9,339 nt of DNA from Succinatimonas sp. UBA7265 (GCA_002473165.1 DKSD01000004.1:1-9339), one strand, 5' to 3'; positions 1 through 6,955 are shown, counted from the stretch's first letter. Translations and numbers: made by a program. The notes: generated by a model not told the origin, from the sequence alone.

Positions 1-450
1 CCGTTTTTCGTCCTCATCAAGCCTGTCGCTGTGAAGCAGCCAGCTGAATTCTCCGTAAAGGCTGCTGATGTCCTCGCACAGCCCTTTATAAGCCTGATCA
101 AAGGTGTCTCCGCCGGCGGGTTTGGGCGCGAAAAACACCACGGGGTGCTGTCCCAGGTGCTTCTCGCAGAAATCCTGGTCTTCGAGGATCTTCAGGCCCT
201 TGAAGAGCTCGCGCTGTTTTGAGGTGTCGCCGGGGTGTTCATAGTCCGTCTCAAGGAAATGCCTCAGCGCGCTCATCATGAGCGTCTTGCCAAAGCCGTC
301 AGGACGAATGATGAGCACTCTGCTGTTGAACTCGAAGATCTCCTTTAAGTAAGGAGTCTTGTCGACGTAATAACCGCCTGCCTTGATGAGCTCTGCAAAA
401 TCGCGGGCTTCCGGGATAAGTTTCAGGACGTTTTGTGTCCGCACTGCCAT
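1..450 (-). CDS. AAA-ATPase-like family protein, N-terminal part (cut by window edge)
   Basis: This reading frame starts with ATG at 450-448 and stays open for 150 codons to the left edge, so the C-terminus is not visible. Upstream AGGAG (456-460) is a well-placed ribosome binding site. The N-terminus has the pattern of the AAA-ATPase_like family (PF09820 type): an early F-A-E-L-I-K region, YYVDKT at residues 27-32, then a P-loop RPDGFGKT at 49-56 followed by LMMSALRHFLE. Family members usually carry a C-terminal PD-(D/E)XK nuclease-like domain, which would lie outside the window. Their biological role is not firmly established; they are typically multicopy in gut anaerobes. The P-loop reads R-P-D-G-F-G-K-T where relatives usually read R-P-R-R-F-G-K-T/S; the catalytic lysine and threonine are kept. 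It lies 91 bp downstream of nadD on the same strand but has its own promoter candidate. Family assignment is confident, function is not. Confidence 0.85.
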   Translation of the reverse strand, partial: MAVRTQNVLKLIPEARDFAELIKAGGYYVDKTPYLKEIFEFNSRVLIIRPDGFGKTLMMSALRHFLETDYEHPGDTSKQRELFKGLKILEDQDFCEKHLGQHPVVFFAPKPAGGDTFDQAYKGLCEDISSLYGEFSWLLHSDRLDEDEKR

Positions 451-490
451 GCGCGCTCCTTATGATCTGTCTGTTTTGCTTTTAAAATCC

Positions 491-519
491 ATGATAATTG
501 ATGCCCTGCTTTTTCGCAA
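491..519 (-). promoter_or_regulatory. Promoter candidate for the AAA-ATPase-like gene
   Basis: On the minus strand a -35 box TTGCGA (519-514) is followed by a 17-bp spacer and a -10 box TATCAT (496-491), five of six matches to TATAAT. This would start transcription near 484, giving a leader of roughly 35 nt before the ATG at 450. The -35 box lies within a small hairpin GCTTTT-GCGA-AAAAGC (523-508). No U-tailed terminator separates this site from nadD, so read-through from the operon is also possible. Confidence 0.45.
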
Positions 520-541
520 AAGCCCGGGCGCGCGGAGAGCG

Positions 542-1201
542 TCAGTAAAGGCGGTGCGCGAGGGCGTAGGCTGCGACCTCAGGGCAGAGGTAGCGGTCGC
601 AGAGCGGGCCGCGGCGGCCGCCTTGCAGCTCGGCGCGCAGCGCGCTTGAGGAGACGGTGTGCAGCCTGGTGTGCAGCAGCAGCGTATGGCCGCAGGGATC
701 CAAAAGCGCCTTGGAGAAAGCCTCAGGATCCTGATCGCTTACGGCGGTGCGCTTTAGAAATTGCGCGATCGCGCTTTTGGGGGATTTAAGATCAAAGCCC
801 TGGCGCAGCATGACGGCAAGCGAGGCCAGGCAGGCAAGCTCAAGGCCGCGCTTCCACTCATCAAGGTACAAAAGCGAGTCCAGGCCCATCAAAAAAAAGA
901 GCGGCGTCCTCTCCCCAAGCCGCCCCCGCAGCGTTTTTAAGGTGTCGTAAGTGTAGTGGTGGACCGCCGGATCCTCTTCAAGATCGGCTATCTCAAACTC
1001 CGGGCGCCCTTTTAGGGCCAGCTCGAGCATGGCGCGGCGATCGCAATAGGAGACGCGCGCCGTGTCCTTGTAGGCAGGGGAGGCGTTGGGCACAAAGAGC
1101 ACCTTGTCAAGGCGCAAAGCTTTAAGGCAGCGCGAGGCCAGCTCCAGGTGATCGCTGTGGACGGGGTTGAACGTGCCGCCCAGCACTCCGATCCTCAGCA
1201 C
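542..1201 (-). CDS. nadD: Nicotinate-nucleotide adenylyltransferase
   Basis: NadD transfers AMP from ATP to nicotinic acid mononucleotide to give deamido-NAD, a cytoplasmic step shared by de novo and salvage NAD synthesis. The 219-residue product matches the usual length (about 210-220). The nucleotidyltransferase signature GGTFNPVHSDH is at residues 8-18, with the T/HxxH-type histidines at 15 and 18. A SYCDRRAMLELAL segment and MGLDSL follow, and the C-terminal ISSTxIR-type motif appears as VSSSALR (183-189). The start codon is GTG (1201-1199), overlapping the holA stop by 7 bp (GTGCTGA), which points to translational coupling; a GGAG lies about 14 nt upstream inside holA. It is the last gene of the leuS-lptE-holA-nadD run. 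In many relatives rsfS and rlmH follow, but here a 91-bp gap and an ATPase gene follow instead. Confidence 0.95.
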   Translation of the reverse strand: MLRIGVLGGTFNPVHSDHLELASRCLKALRLDKVLFVPNASPAYKDTARVSYCDRRAMLELALKGRPEFEIADLEEDPAVHHYTYDTLKTLRGRLGERTPLFFLMGLDSLLYLDEWKRGLELACLASLAVMLRQGFDLKSPKSAIAQFLKRTAVSDQDPEAFSKALLDPCGHTLLLHTRLHTVSSSALRAELQGGRRGPLCDRYLCPEVAAYALAHRLY

Positions 1202-2283
1202 AGCGGCTCAAGCTCCATCACCGCAAAGTTAGTTACGACAGCGCAGAGATCCTGAAGGCTCAGCAGCGCCGCGTCCGCGCGCAGCTGCGACCAGCGCGCT
1301 GAGGCCTCGGCAAGCTTTGATGTAAGGTAGGACAAGAGCTTTTCGGGCATGCCAAGCGCGGCCATGCCGACAGCTTTTTGCAGATCCAAAGAGCGGATCC
1401 CCAGGCGCATAAAGAGCGCGCTGCGCTGCTGAGCTGAGAGCGTGTCCTGGCTGCGCAAAGCGAGCACGGCGCGCAGCGCGCCGTCGAGGTTTTTGATGAT
1501 GAGCGCCGTGATCTCCTGGAGATCATCAGGCCCGGAGGCGAGCGAGTTTAAGACGTTAAGCGCCCGGATCCCGTCGCCTGCGAGCAGCGCCGCGGCCAGC
1601 TCAAAGCCGGTAAAGCGCGCATCCTGGGTGAGCGCGGCGTCGATCATCTGAATGCTCAGCTCGCGGCTGCCTGCCGTCATGGAGAGCATTTTCAGGCTCT
1701 GATCGATGCCGATGAGGTTGCCCTCGCCGCCTGCTGCGATATAGCCGGCGCACTCGCGGCTGCAGCGCAGGCCGCAGGCGGCGGCGCGGGCCATGATCCA
1801 TGAGGTCAGGGCCGCTCCTTCAGGCGGGTACATGATCTCCACGCTCGCCCCGCGGCCTTTTAAATAAGCGATCGCCGCCTCCTGCTGAGCTTTGAGCGCA
1901 GGTTTCCGGCCTTTTGCAAAGGGCGCGAATTTTTTGGGGGAGAGCCTTGAGAAGGCTGCGGCGATGCGCGGCATCTCGATCACGATGACCACGCCCGGGC
2001 GCAGGCGCTGCGCTATAAGCAGCATGACTTTTACCTGGCTGGCCTTAAAGTCGCGCAGGTAGATCTTGATGATGCGATCGCCCCCGAAGAGCCCGGGATC
2101 GACGAGCTCGTTCTCAAGCTTCGCCAAATTAGGCTCGCCGCTGCTCTGGAAATCCGAGTCCGTGAAGATCATCAGCTCGGCCTGCGGCATTTCACGCCGC
2201 GCCGCGGCGATCACCGCTGCGCTGCGCTCGTTTTTTAGAAGCGGATCATCGCAGCAGAGCACATAGACGGGCGCAAGCGGCAT
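1195..2283 (-). CDS. holA: DNA polymerase III subunit delta
   Basis: HolA is the delta subunit of the clamp loader, which opens the beta sliding clamp so that it can be placed on primed DNA. The 362-residue product is close to the family norm (343 in E. coli). It begins with a degenerate AAA+ region, VYVLCCDDPLLKNE (residues 6-19), resembling the conserved D-P-L-L segment of delta. The wedge that contacts the beta clamp is recognisable as DPGLFGGDR with L65-F66 (equivalent to the Leu-Phe pair of E. coli delta). As expected for delta, no functional Walker A lysine is present. The C-terminal half is helical and alanine/leucine-rich, as in the collar domain. The ATG (2283-2281) shares one base with the lptE TGA stop (TGATG), and the 3' end overlaps nadD by 7 bp, so translation of the three genes is probably coupled. 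Confidence 0.93.
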   Translation of the reverse strand: MPLAPVYVLCCDDPLLKNERSAAVIAAARREMPQAELMIFTDSDFQSSGEPNLAKLENELVDPGLFGGDRIIKIYLRDFKASQVKVMLLIAQRLRPGVVIVIEMPRIAAAFSRLSPKKFAPFAKGRKPALKAQQEAAIAYLKGRGASVEIMYPPEGAALTSWIMARAAACGLRCSRECAGYIAAGGEGNLIGIDQSLKMLSMTAGSRELSIQMIDAALTQDARFTGFELAAALLAGDGIRALNVLNSLASGPDDLQEITALIIKNLDGALRAVLALRSQDTLSAQQRSALFMRLGIRSLDLQKAVGMAALGMPEKLLSYLTSKLAEASARWSQLRADAALLSLQDLCAVVTNFAVMELEPLC

Positions 2284-3065
2284 CAGAAGCCCTCGTCGCT
2301 GACGTTCTCGGGGGCCTCGTTGCGCATCTTCGGGGCGGTCTTGGGCAGCTCGTAGCGGTGATCGAGGATCGAGGGAGCGTTTTGCAGTTCCTCAAGCGTT
2401 ACGCTCTGCGCGTCCTTTTGCTCCTGCTCGGCCTGGTAGCGCAGCGCGTCCATCAGCGACATGCCCGCAGGAAGCTGATCTGTCACTTTTGATGAGGGAT
2501 CATCTGAGGATTCCGTGAGCTCGGAGGGCTGAGGGACTTTGGAGCCCGGATCGCTCTGGCGGCCTAAATAGGAGAGGCGGATCATGAGCTGGCGCGCCAG
2601 CTCGTCGTAAGTCTCATTTAGCATGCTCTCAAATTCGTTGGCCGTAGCCAGCGCGCGCCCTGACTTGTTCATGTAGGCGCGGGTGATGGCGTTGCGCATG
2701 AGGATCGGGCGGTGGCCTGGCACGGTGAGCACGCTGGCCGTCGAGACGATCATGTTGTACTCGATGGCGCCCTGGTAGGCGTTGACCGACATGAGCGGCA
2801 CGCTCACGCCGGGCTCGGGCACGGTAAGCGAAGGCACCTGCGGATCTTTGGAGAGCGGATCGGTCGTCTCGCAGCCGGTGTGCACCTTGACGCCTGCCAG
2901 GCGCAGCTTCGCGGTGACGGCGCGAAAATAGGGGGAGCGGCAGCTGCCGGTGACGTTAAGCTCCGGCAGCGCGCCTTTGACCTGCGTTTCGTTGGGGATG
3001 GTAAAGCCGCAGCCGCCAAGCAGCAGCGCGCCCAGGCCTAAACAGGCGATGCCGGAGTGTTTCAT
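2283..3065 (-). CDS. lptE: LPS-assembly lipoprotein LptE
   Basis: LptE is the outer-membrane lipoprotein that plugs the LptD barrel and helps insert lipopolysaccharide into the outer leaflet. The N-terminus is a lipoprotein signal peptide with lipobox L16-G17-G18-C19, followed by GF; Gly rather than Asp at +2 suits outer-membrane sorting. Position between leuS and holA is the diagnostic gammaproteobacterial context, because LptE diverges strongly in sequence. The core (about residues 19-167) has the expected small-domain pattern ending in a long helix, ELARQLMIRLSYL. The protein is 260 residues, clearly longer than E. coli LptE (193). The extra length is a polar tail from about residue 168, rich in Ser, Glu, Gln and Pro. 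A GAGGA ribosome binding site overlaps the leuS stop, and the gene starts 9 bp after leuS ends. Confidence 0.88.
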   Translation of the reverse strand: MKHSGIACLGLGALLLGGCGFTIPNETQVKGALPELNVTGSCRSPYFRAVTAKLRLAGVKVHTGCETTDPLSKDPQVPSLTVPEPGVSVPLMSVNAYQGAIEYNMIVSTASVLTVPGHRPILMRNAITRAYMNKSGRALATANEFESMLNETYDELARQLMIRLSYLGRQSDPGSKVPQPSELTESSDDPSSKVTDQLPAGMSLMDALRYQAEQEQKDAQSVTLEELQNAPSILDHRYELPKTAPKMRNEAPENVSDEGF

Positions 3066-3074
3066 GCGCGATCC

Positions 3075-5669
3075 TCAGGCGGCGACGATATTGACGAGGC
3101 GGCCTTTGACGTAGATCACCTTGCGCACGCTCTTGCCGTCCGTGTGTTTTTTGACCTCGGCGTTCTCCAAAGCGAGCTTTTTGATCTCCTCCTCCGAGGC
3201 CTCCGGGGACACGGTGATGCGGGCGCGCACCTTGCCGTTTACCTGCAGCACGAGGAGCATGTCCAAAGGCTTTAAGGCCTGCGGATCGGCCTTAGGCCAG
3301 GCCGCGTCGTCGATGGCGTCCTTGTGGCCTAACATCTGCCAGAGCTTAAAGCAGATGTGCGGGGTTACCGGGTAGAGCATGAGCACGGCGTCATCGTAGA
3401 TCTCATAGAGCAGGGCGCGATCGGCCTCGGATGAGGCCTTGAATTTCTGCGCGGAGTTTAAGAGCTCCATGACGGCGGCTATGGCGGTGTTGAACGTCTG
3501 GCGGCGGCCGATGTCGTCTGTGACCTTCTCGATGACGGAGTGCAGCTCATGGCGCAGCCTGCGGCCTTCTGAGCCCAGCTTATCGGGATCGGATGCGGCG
3601 CGGGAGCCTGAGGCGATCAGATCCTCAGTCTGGTGCCAGAACTTGCGCAGGAAGCGCTGCGAGCCCTCGACGCCTGACTGGCGCCATTCGAGCGTGAGCT
3701 CGGCCGGCGAGGCGAACATCATAAAGAGCCTGACGGTGTCGGCGCCGTAGAGTTTGATCATGTCCTCAGGATCTATGCCGTTGGCCTTGGACTTGGACAT
3801 CTTGATCATGCCCTCATGGTGCAGCTCATGGCCCTCATCGTCGACGGCGCTCACCACATTGCCCTTGTCATCGCGCGTGGCGTTGGCCTTAAGCGGGGAG
3901 ACCCAGTTGCGCACGCCGTCTTTGTCTAAGTAGTAGTAGGCGTCGGCGAGCACCATGCCCTGGCAGAGCAGGCGCTTGAACGGCTCGTCGCTCTTGACCA
4001 TGCCGGCGTCGCGCAGCAGCTTGTAGAAGAAGCGGGCGTAGAGCAGGTGCATGACGGCGTGCTCGATGCCGCCGATGTACTGATCGACAGGCAGCCAGTA
4101 GTTGGCCTCATCCTCATCGAACATCTCTTTGTCATCGCGGGGCGAGCAGTAGCGGCAGAAGTACCAGGACGATTCCATGAACGTGTCAAAGGTGTCGGTC
4201 TCGCGTGTGGCGCTCTTGCCTTTGTAGGTGGTCTTGTAGAAGGCCGGATCGCGCTTTAAAGGCGAGGTCACGCCGTCGATCTTCACGTTGTCAGGCAGCT
4301 TTACCGGCAGCTCGTCATCGGGCACGGGCACGAGCTCGCCGGTCTCGTCGACCGTGAGCATCGGGATCGGCGCGCCCCAGTAGCGCTGGCGGGAGATGCA
4401 CCAGTCGCGCAGGCGGTAGTTGACCTTGCGCTCGCCGCAGCCTAAAGAGATGAGCTTGTCGCCTATGGCTTTTGAGGCTTTGGCAAAATCCAGGCCGTCA
4501 AATTCGCCTGAGTTGCAGGTGATGCCGTGCTCGGTGTAGGCCTGCTTTGAGAGATCGGTCTTTGAGCCGTCTTGGGGCCGGATCACCTGGATGATGTCGA
4601 TGCCGTATTTTTTTGCGAACTCGTAGTCGCGCTCGTCATGGGCCGGCACGGACATCACGGCGCCGGTGCCGTAGTCCATGATCACGAAGTTCGCGACATA
4701 GACGGGCACCTTGCGGCCGTTTAAAGGATGCACGGCGTAAAAGCCCGTGAACATGCCTTTCTTTTCCATGGTGGCGATGTCGGCCTCGGAGCTCTTGTGG
4801 GTCAGGCACTCCTGGCAGAAAGCGGAGAGTTTCGGATCTTTGGCGGCAGCCTCTTTGGCCAGCGGGTGGTTGGCGGCGATGGCGACATAGGTCACGCCCA
4901 TGAATGTGTCAGGGCGGGTGGTGTAGACAGTGAGTGTCTCCTTTGAATTCTCCACCTTGAACGTGATGTTCAAGCCCTCGGAGCGGCCGATCCAGTTGCG
5001 CTGCATGGTGCGCACGCGCTCCGGCCAGCCCTCAAGCTTATCGAGATCTTTTAAGAGCTCTTCGGCGTAGGCGGTGATCTTTAAATACCACTGCGGCAGC
5101 TCGCGCTGCTCGACTTTGGCGCCGCAGCGCCAGCAGCAGCCGTCCTCGACCTGCTCGTTGGCCAGCACGGTGTGATCGACCGGGCACCAGTTGACGGTGG
5201 AGACCTTTTTATACACGAGCCCGCGGCGGTACAGCTCCCCGAAGAATTTCTGCTCCCACTTGTAGTACTCAGGGCGGCAGGTCGCGACTTCGCGCTGCCA
5301 GTCATAGGCAAAGCCTAAAGCCTTGAGCTGCTTTTTCATGTAGGCAATGTTGTCATAGGTCCAGTCTGCAGGCTGGCGGCCGTTTTTGATGGCGGCGTTC
5401 TCCGCGGGCATGCCGAAGGCGTCCCAGCCTATGGGGTTCATGACGTTTTTGCCGTTCATCCGCTGGAAACGGGCGATGACGTCGCCGATGGCGTAGTTCC
5501 TGACATGCCCCATGTGCAGGCGGCCTGAAGGGTAGGGCAGCATTACGAGGCAGTAAAACTTCTGCTTTTTGCTGTCTTTCACGGCGTGAAAGGTCTGATG
5601 CTCTTCCCAGTATTTTTGGACTTCAGGCTCGATTTCCTGAGGGTTGTAAGGGGTCTTTTCAGCGGACAT
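3075..5669 (-). CDS. leuS: Leucyl-tRNA synthetase
   Basis: LeuS charges tRNA-Leu with leucine in the cytoplasm and edits mischarged residues. The 864-residue product matches the bacterial class I LeuRS length (860 in E. coli). The HIGH motif is HMGH at residues 52-55 after PYPSGR, and the KMSKS loop is at 623-627. The CP1 editing domain shows the threonine-rich TTRPDT at 250-255 and AHDERD with D345 and D348, matching the conserved editing aspartates. CWRCG near residue 179 belongs to the zinc-binding insertion. The C-terminal domain ends with VIYVKGRLVNIVAA, typical of bacterial LeuRS. The ATG (5669-5667) has a GGAG about 9 nt upstream. It is the first gene of the operon. No T-box-like leader is visible in the short upstream region. 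Confidence 0.98.
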   Translation of the reverse strand: MSAEKTPYNPQEIEPEVQKYWEEHQTFHAVKDSKKQKFYCLVMLPYPSGRLHMGHVRNYAIGDVIARFQRMNGKNVMNPIGWDAFGMPAENAAIKNGRQPADWTYDNIAYMKKQLKALGFAYDWQREVATCRPEYYKWEQKFFGELYRRGLVYKKVSTVNWCPVDHTVLANEQVEDGCCWRCGAKVEQRELPQWYLKITAYAEELLKDLDKLEGWPERVRTMQRNWIGRSEGLNITFKVENSKETLTVYTTRPDTFMGVTYVAIAANHPLAKEAAAKDPKLSAFCQECLTHKSSEADIATMEKKGMFTGFYAVHPLNGRKVPVYVANFVIMDYGTGAVMSVPAHDERDYEFAKKYGIDIIQVIRPQDGSKTDLSKQAYTEHGITCNSGEFDGLDFAKASKAIGDKLISLGCGERKVNYRLRDWCISRQRYWGAPIPMLTVDETGELVPVPDDELPVKLPDNVKIDGVTSPLKRDPAFYKTTYKGKSATRETDTFDTFMESSWYFCRYCSPRDDKEMFDEDEANYWLPVDQYIGGIEHAVMHLLYARFFYKLLRDAGMVKSDEPFKRLLCQGMVLADAYYYLDKDGVRNWVSPLKANATRDDKGNVVSAVDDEGHELHHEGMIKMSKSKANGIDPEDMIKLYGADTVRLFMMFASPAELTLEWRQSGVEGSQRFLRKFWHQTEDLIASGSRAASDPDKLGSEGRRLRHELHSVIEKVTDDIGRRQTFNTAIAAVMELLNSAQKFKASSEADRALLYEIYDDAVLMLYPVTPHICFKLWQMLGHKDAIDDAAWPKADPQALKPLDMLLVLQVNGKVRARITVSPEASEEEIKKLALENAEVKKHTDGKSVRKVIYVKGRLVNIVAA

Positions 5670-5689
5670 TCCGTTTATCTCCGGTATAC

Positions 5690-5717
5690 ATTTTTCTGCG
5701 TGTTAACGCGCTGACAA
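5690..5717 (-). promoter_or_regulatory. leuS: Promoter candidate for the leuS operon
   Basis: On the minus strand TTGTCA (5717-5712) fits a -35 box (five of six matches to TTGACA), followed after 16 bp by AAAAAT (5695-5690) as a weak -10 box (four of six). Transcription would begin near 5683 with a very short leader that still contains the GGAG ribosome binding site. The -10 match is poor, so the true start may differ. Confidence 0.35.
5698..5711. promoter_or_regulatory. Near-perfect palindrome in the leuS promoter spacer (operator candidate)
   Basis: GCGTGTTAACGCGC is a 14-bp inverted repeat centred on GTTAAC with a single mismatched pair. It fills the interval between the proposed -35 and -10 boxes of leuS, a position where a bound repressor would block polymerase. 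No matching known operator is recognised, and the palindrome could be coincidental. Confidence 0.3.
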
Positions 5718-5808
5718 CTGAATCCTGATATTTTGCCACAAAGACGCCTTTAAAGTTCAGAGCCTGAGGCCGTGCTTCAGCGGTTTCCCGCAAGGCTTTC
5801 CGCCCTGA

Positions 5809-5867
5809 CGCAGGCGGCAAAAATTCGCAGCTTTATGCTCAGCGTAGGTTTTTCCGCCGCGCCTGCG
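5809..5867. repeat. Imperfect inverted repeat upstream of the Rpn-type gene
   Basis: The left arm CGCAGGCGGCAAAAA (5809-5823) is mirrored by TTTTT-CCGCCGCGCCTGCG (5849-5867), with the outer seven bases (CGCAGGC/GCCTGCG) perfectly complementary, a few mismatched or extra bases inside, and a 25-nt loop. It lies in the divergent region between leuS and the Rpn-type gene. The arrangement (A-run inside the hairpin) is not that of an intrinsic terminator. Confidence 0.45.
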
Positions 5868-5878
5868 CAACCTATAAT
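5850..5878 (+). promoter_or_regulatory. Promoter candidate for the Rpn-type nuclease gene
   Basis: A perfect -10 box TATAAT lies at 5873-5878. At 17-bp spacing the -35 position (5850-5855) reads TTTTCC, a weak match. Transcription from about 5885 would leave a short leader containing GAGGAG (5893-5898) before the damaged or unusual start region of the downstream gene. Confidence 0.4.
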
Positions 5879-5918
5879 CAGGCTGAGAGCCTGAGGAGCG
5901 CGTGACACCGCTCAATGT

Positions 5919-6815
5919 CTGACCATCACCTCCGATTTCATCTTCAAGCTCGTCTTTGGCCATAAGAGCCTGGCACAGCCGCTCATAGAGAAGATCCTCG
6001 GGATCAAAATTGCGAAGATTAATACGCTTGAAACCGAAAAGACGGCCACCAACAGCGTCTACAAGGGCAGAGGTGTTCGCTATGACATCCTGCTTGAGGA
6101 TGAGGCCGGAACGCGCATCGACGTGGAGATGCAGGCGCAGGGAATGGATGACGAGCTGATGGCCAAGCGCTGCCGCTATTACTTTGAAATGCTGGATTTC
6201 AAAAGGCTCGCAGTCCGCCAAAGCTTTTCGGTGCTGGGTGACTCATATGTGATTTTCCTGTGCGACTTTCCGATCTTTGACGGCCTGTGCAAAAAGTACG
6301 AGATCGGATCTTTCTGCCGCAGGAACAAGGAAATTGAGCTAAAAGACGGGATTTACAGGATCTTCTTAAGCTCCAAGGGCGGAGACGGGGACGAGGATGG
6401 TTACCTGGGCGAGGATATCAGCGCCTTTTTGGACTATATGAACGGCGCCGGAGCGGATCCGCAAAATGAGTTCGTCAAGGAAATCGACGAGGAAGTCCAG
6501 AAGATCAAGGGCGATTCCGGAAAACAGGAGGAGTATATGGATTACATCAGGGTATTTGATGAAGCCAAAGATGAAGGTCGTGACGAAGGCCGTAAAGAAG
6601 GCCGCGCAGAAGGTCGTGAGGAAGGCCGTAAAGAAGGCCGTGCAGAAGGTCGCAAAGAAGGTCGTGAGGAAGGCCGTGCGGAAGAGCGCAAAAATTTCAT
6701 CTTAAAAATGCTAAAAAAAGCGAAGCCGCTAGGTGAGATTGTTGACTTAAGCGAGTCAAGCGTGGAAAAAATCAAGGAAGTAGCCAAAGAAAACGGCATC
6801 AAGTACGTGTTTTGA
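5919..6815 (+). CDS. Rpn-type PD-(D/E)XK nuclease ('transposase-like'), start region apparently damaged
   Basis: The frame is open from 5895 to the TGA at 6813-6815. Counting from a CTG at 5919 gives 299 codons including the stop (298 residues), a normal size for Rpn/PDDEXK-type proteins (PF12784 type), which are DNA nucleases linked to recombination. The opening TITSDFIFKLVFG is the family's hallmark N-terminus. Catalytic candidates are D56 in VRYDILLE and E70-M-Q72 in DVEMQ, then the YYF...SYVIFLCDFPIF core. A charged tail of ten E-G-R-x units (about residues 219-258) precedes ILKMLKKA and a small helix-turn-like end, GEIVDLSESSVEKIKEV. No ATG, GTG or TTG lies in frame before the essential N-terminus; the first is GTG 6123, after D56. 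ATG at 5915 would join this frame if one base (such as G5921) were absent, giving MSTITSDF. So this is either a frameshifted pseudogene or a gene using a rare start. Confidence 0.75.
   Translation: MTITSDFIFKLVFGHKSLAQPLIEKILGIKIAKINTLETEKTATNSVYKGRGVRYDILLEDEAGTRIDVEMQAQGMDDELMAKRCRYYFEMLDFKRLAVRQSFSVLGDSYVIFLCDFPIFDGLCKKYEIGSFCRRNKEIELKDGIYRIFLSSKGGDGDEDGYLGEDISAFLDYMNGAGADPQNEFVKEIDEEVQKIKGDSGKQEEYMDYIRVFDEAKDEGRDEGRKEGRAEGREEGRKEGRAEGRKEGREEGRAEERKNFILKMLKKAKPLGEIVDLSESSVEKIKEVAKENGIKYVF
6573..6692 (+). repeat. Ten 12-bp tandem repeats encoding E-G-R-x
   Basis: Ten consecutive 12-bp units of the form GAAGG(T/C)CG(T/C)(variable codon) run without interruption inside the Rpn-type gene. The fourth residue alternates among D, K, A and E; the last unit is degenerate (EERK). 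Because the unit is a multiple of three, gain or loss of units by slippage would keep the frame. The encoded segment is a highly charged helix candidate. Confidence 0.9.
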
Positions 6816-6828
6816 ACGGCACTGATCG

Positions 6829-6860
6829 CCGGCTGTTTTAGGGCATCCCGTCGGATTTTT
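6829..6860 (+). terminator. Weak intrinsic terminator candidate after the Rpn-type gene
   Basis: CCGGC (6829-6833) can pair with GTCGG (6850-6854), one pair being G-U, with a possible inner GGG-CAT-CCC hairpin (6841-6849). ATTTTT follows immediately. It starts 14 bp after the stop codon. The outer stem is short, so this is only a candidate. Confidence 0.3.
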
Positions 6861-6863
6861 AAA

Positions 6864-6890
6864 GGATCGGTAAGTCACATGCGCCGATCC
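6864..6890. repeat. 7-bp perfect inverted repeat
   Basis: GGATCGG (6864-6870) and CCGATCC (6884-6890) are perfect complements around a 13-nt loop. There is no T-run on the plus-strand side. It sits between the Rpn-type gene and the paralog remnant; its role is unknown. Confidence 0.4.
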
Positions 6891-6955
6891 TGCAGCATAA
6901 GCGTGGCACTCCGATAACCGATGTCGCCAAGGTGCCGCCAGCTGGTCTTAGAAGA

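Noticed and set aside
451..541. Intrinsic terminator between nadD and the AAA-ATPase-like gene
   Set aside because: GCCCGGGC is a loopless palindrome and the GCTTTT-GCGA-AAAAGC hairpin is A/T-stemmed without a following U-tract.
2712..3041. 109-codon plus-strand frame antisense to lptE
   Set aside because: Histidine/glycine/arginine-rich translation typical of a GC-rich shadow; lptE on the minus strand is supported by lipobox and operon context.
5670..5760. T-box or leucine attenuator upstream of leuS
   Set aside because: No T-box sequence, leader peptide or terminator/antiterminator pair is visible, and the leader appears very short.
5902..5925. Programmed frameshift joining GTG 5902 to the Rpn-type frame
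   Set aside because: A shift back by one at GTC-TGA would reach the right frame, but there is no slippery heptamer or clear stimulatory structure; a plain one-base lesion is simpler.
5757..6221. 154-codon minus-strand open frame antisense to the Rpn-type gene
   Set aside because: It overlaps the conserved N-terminal half of the Rpn-type nuclease on the other strand, has no motif of its own and no ribosome binding site; it is a shadow frame.
6573..6692. CRISPR-like short repeat array
   Set aside because: Units are contiguous 12-bp coding repeats without spacers and stay in frame with the nuclease gene.
6542..6802. Minus-strand frame rich in R-P-S repeats
   Set aside because: It is simply the complement of the 12-bp tandem repeats that encode E-G-R-x on the plus strand.
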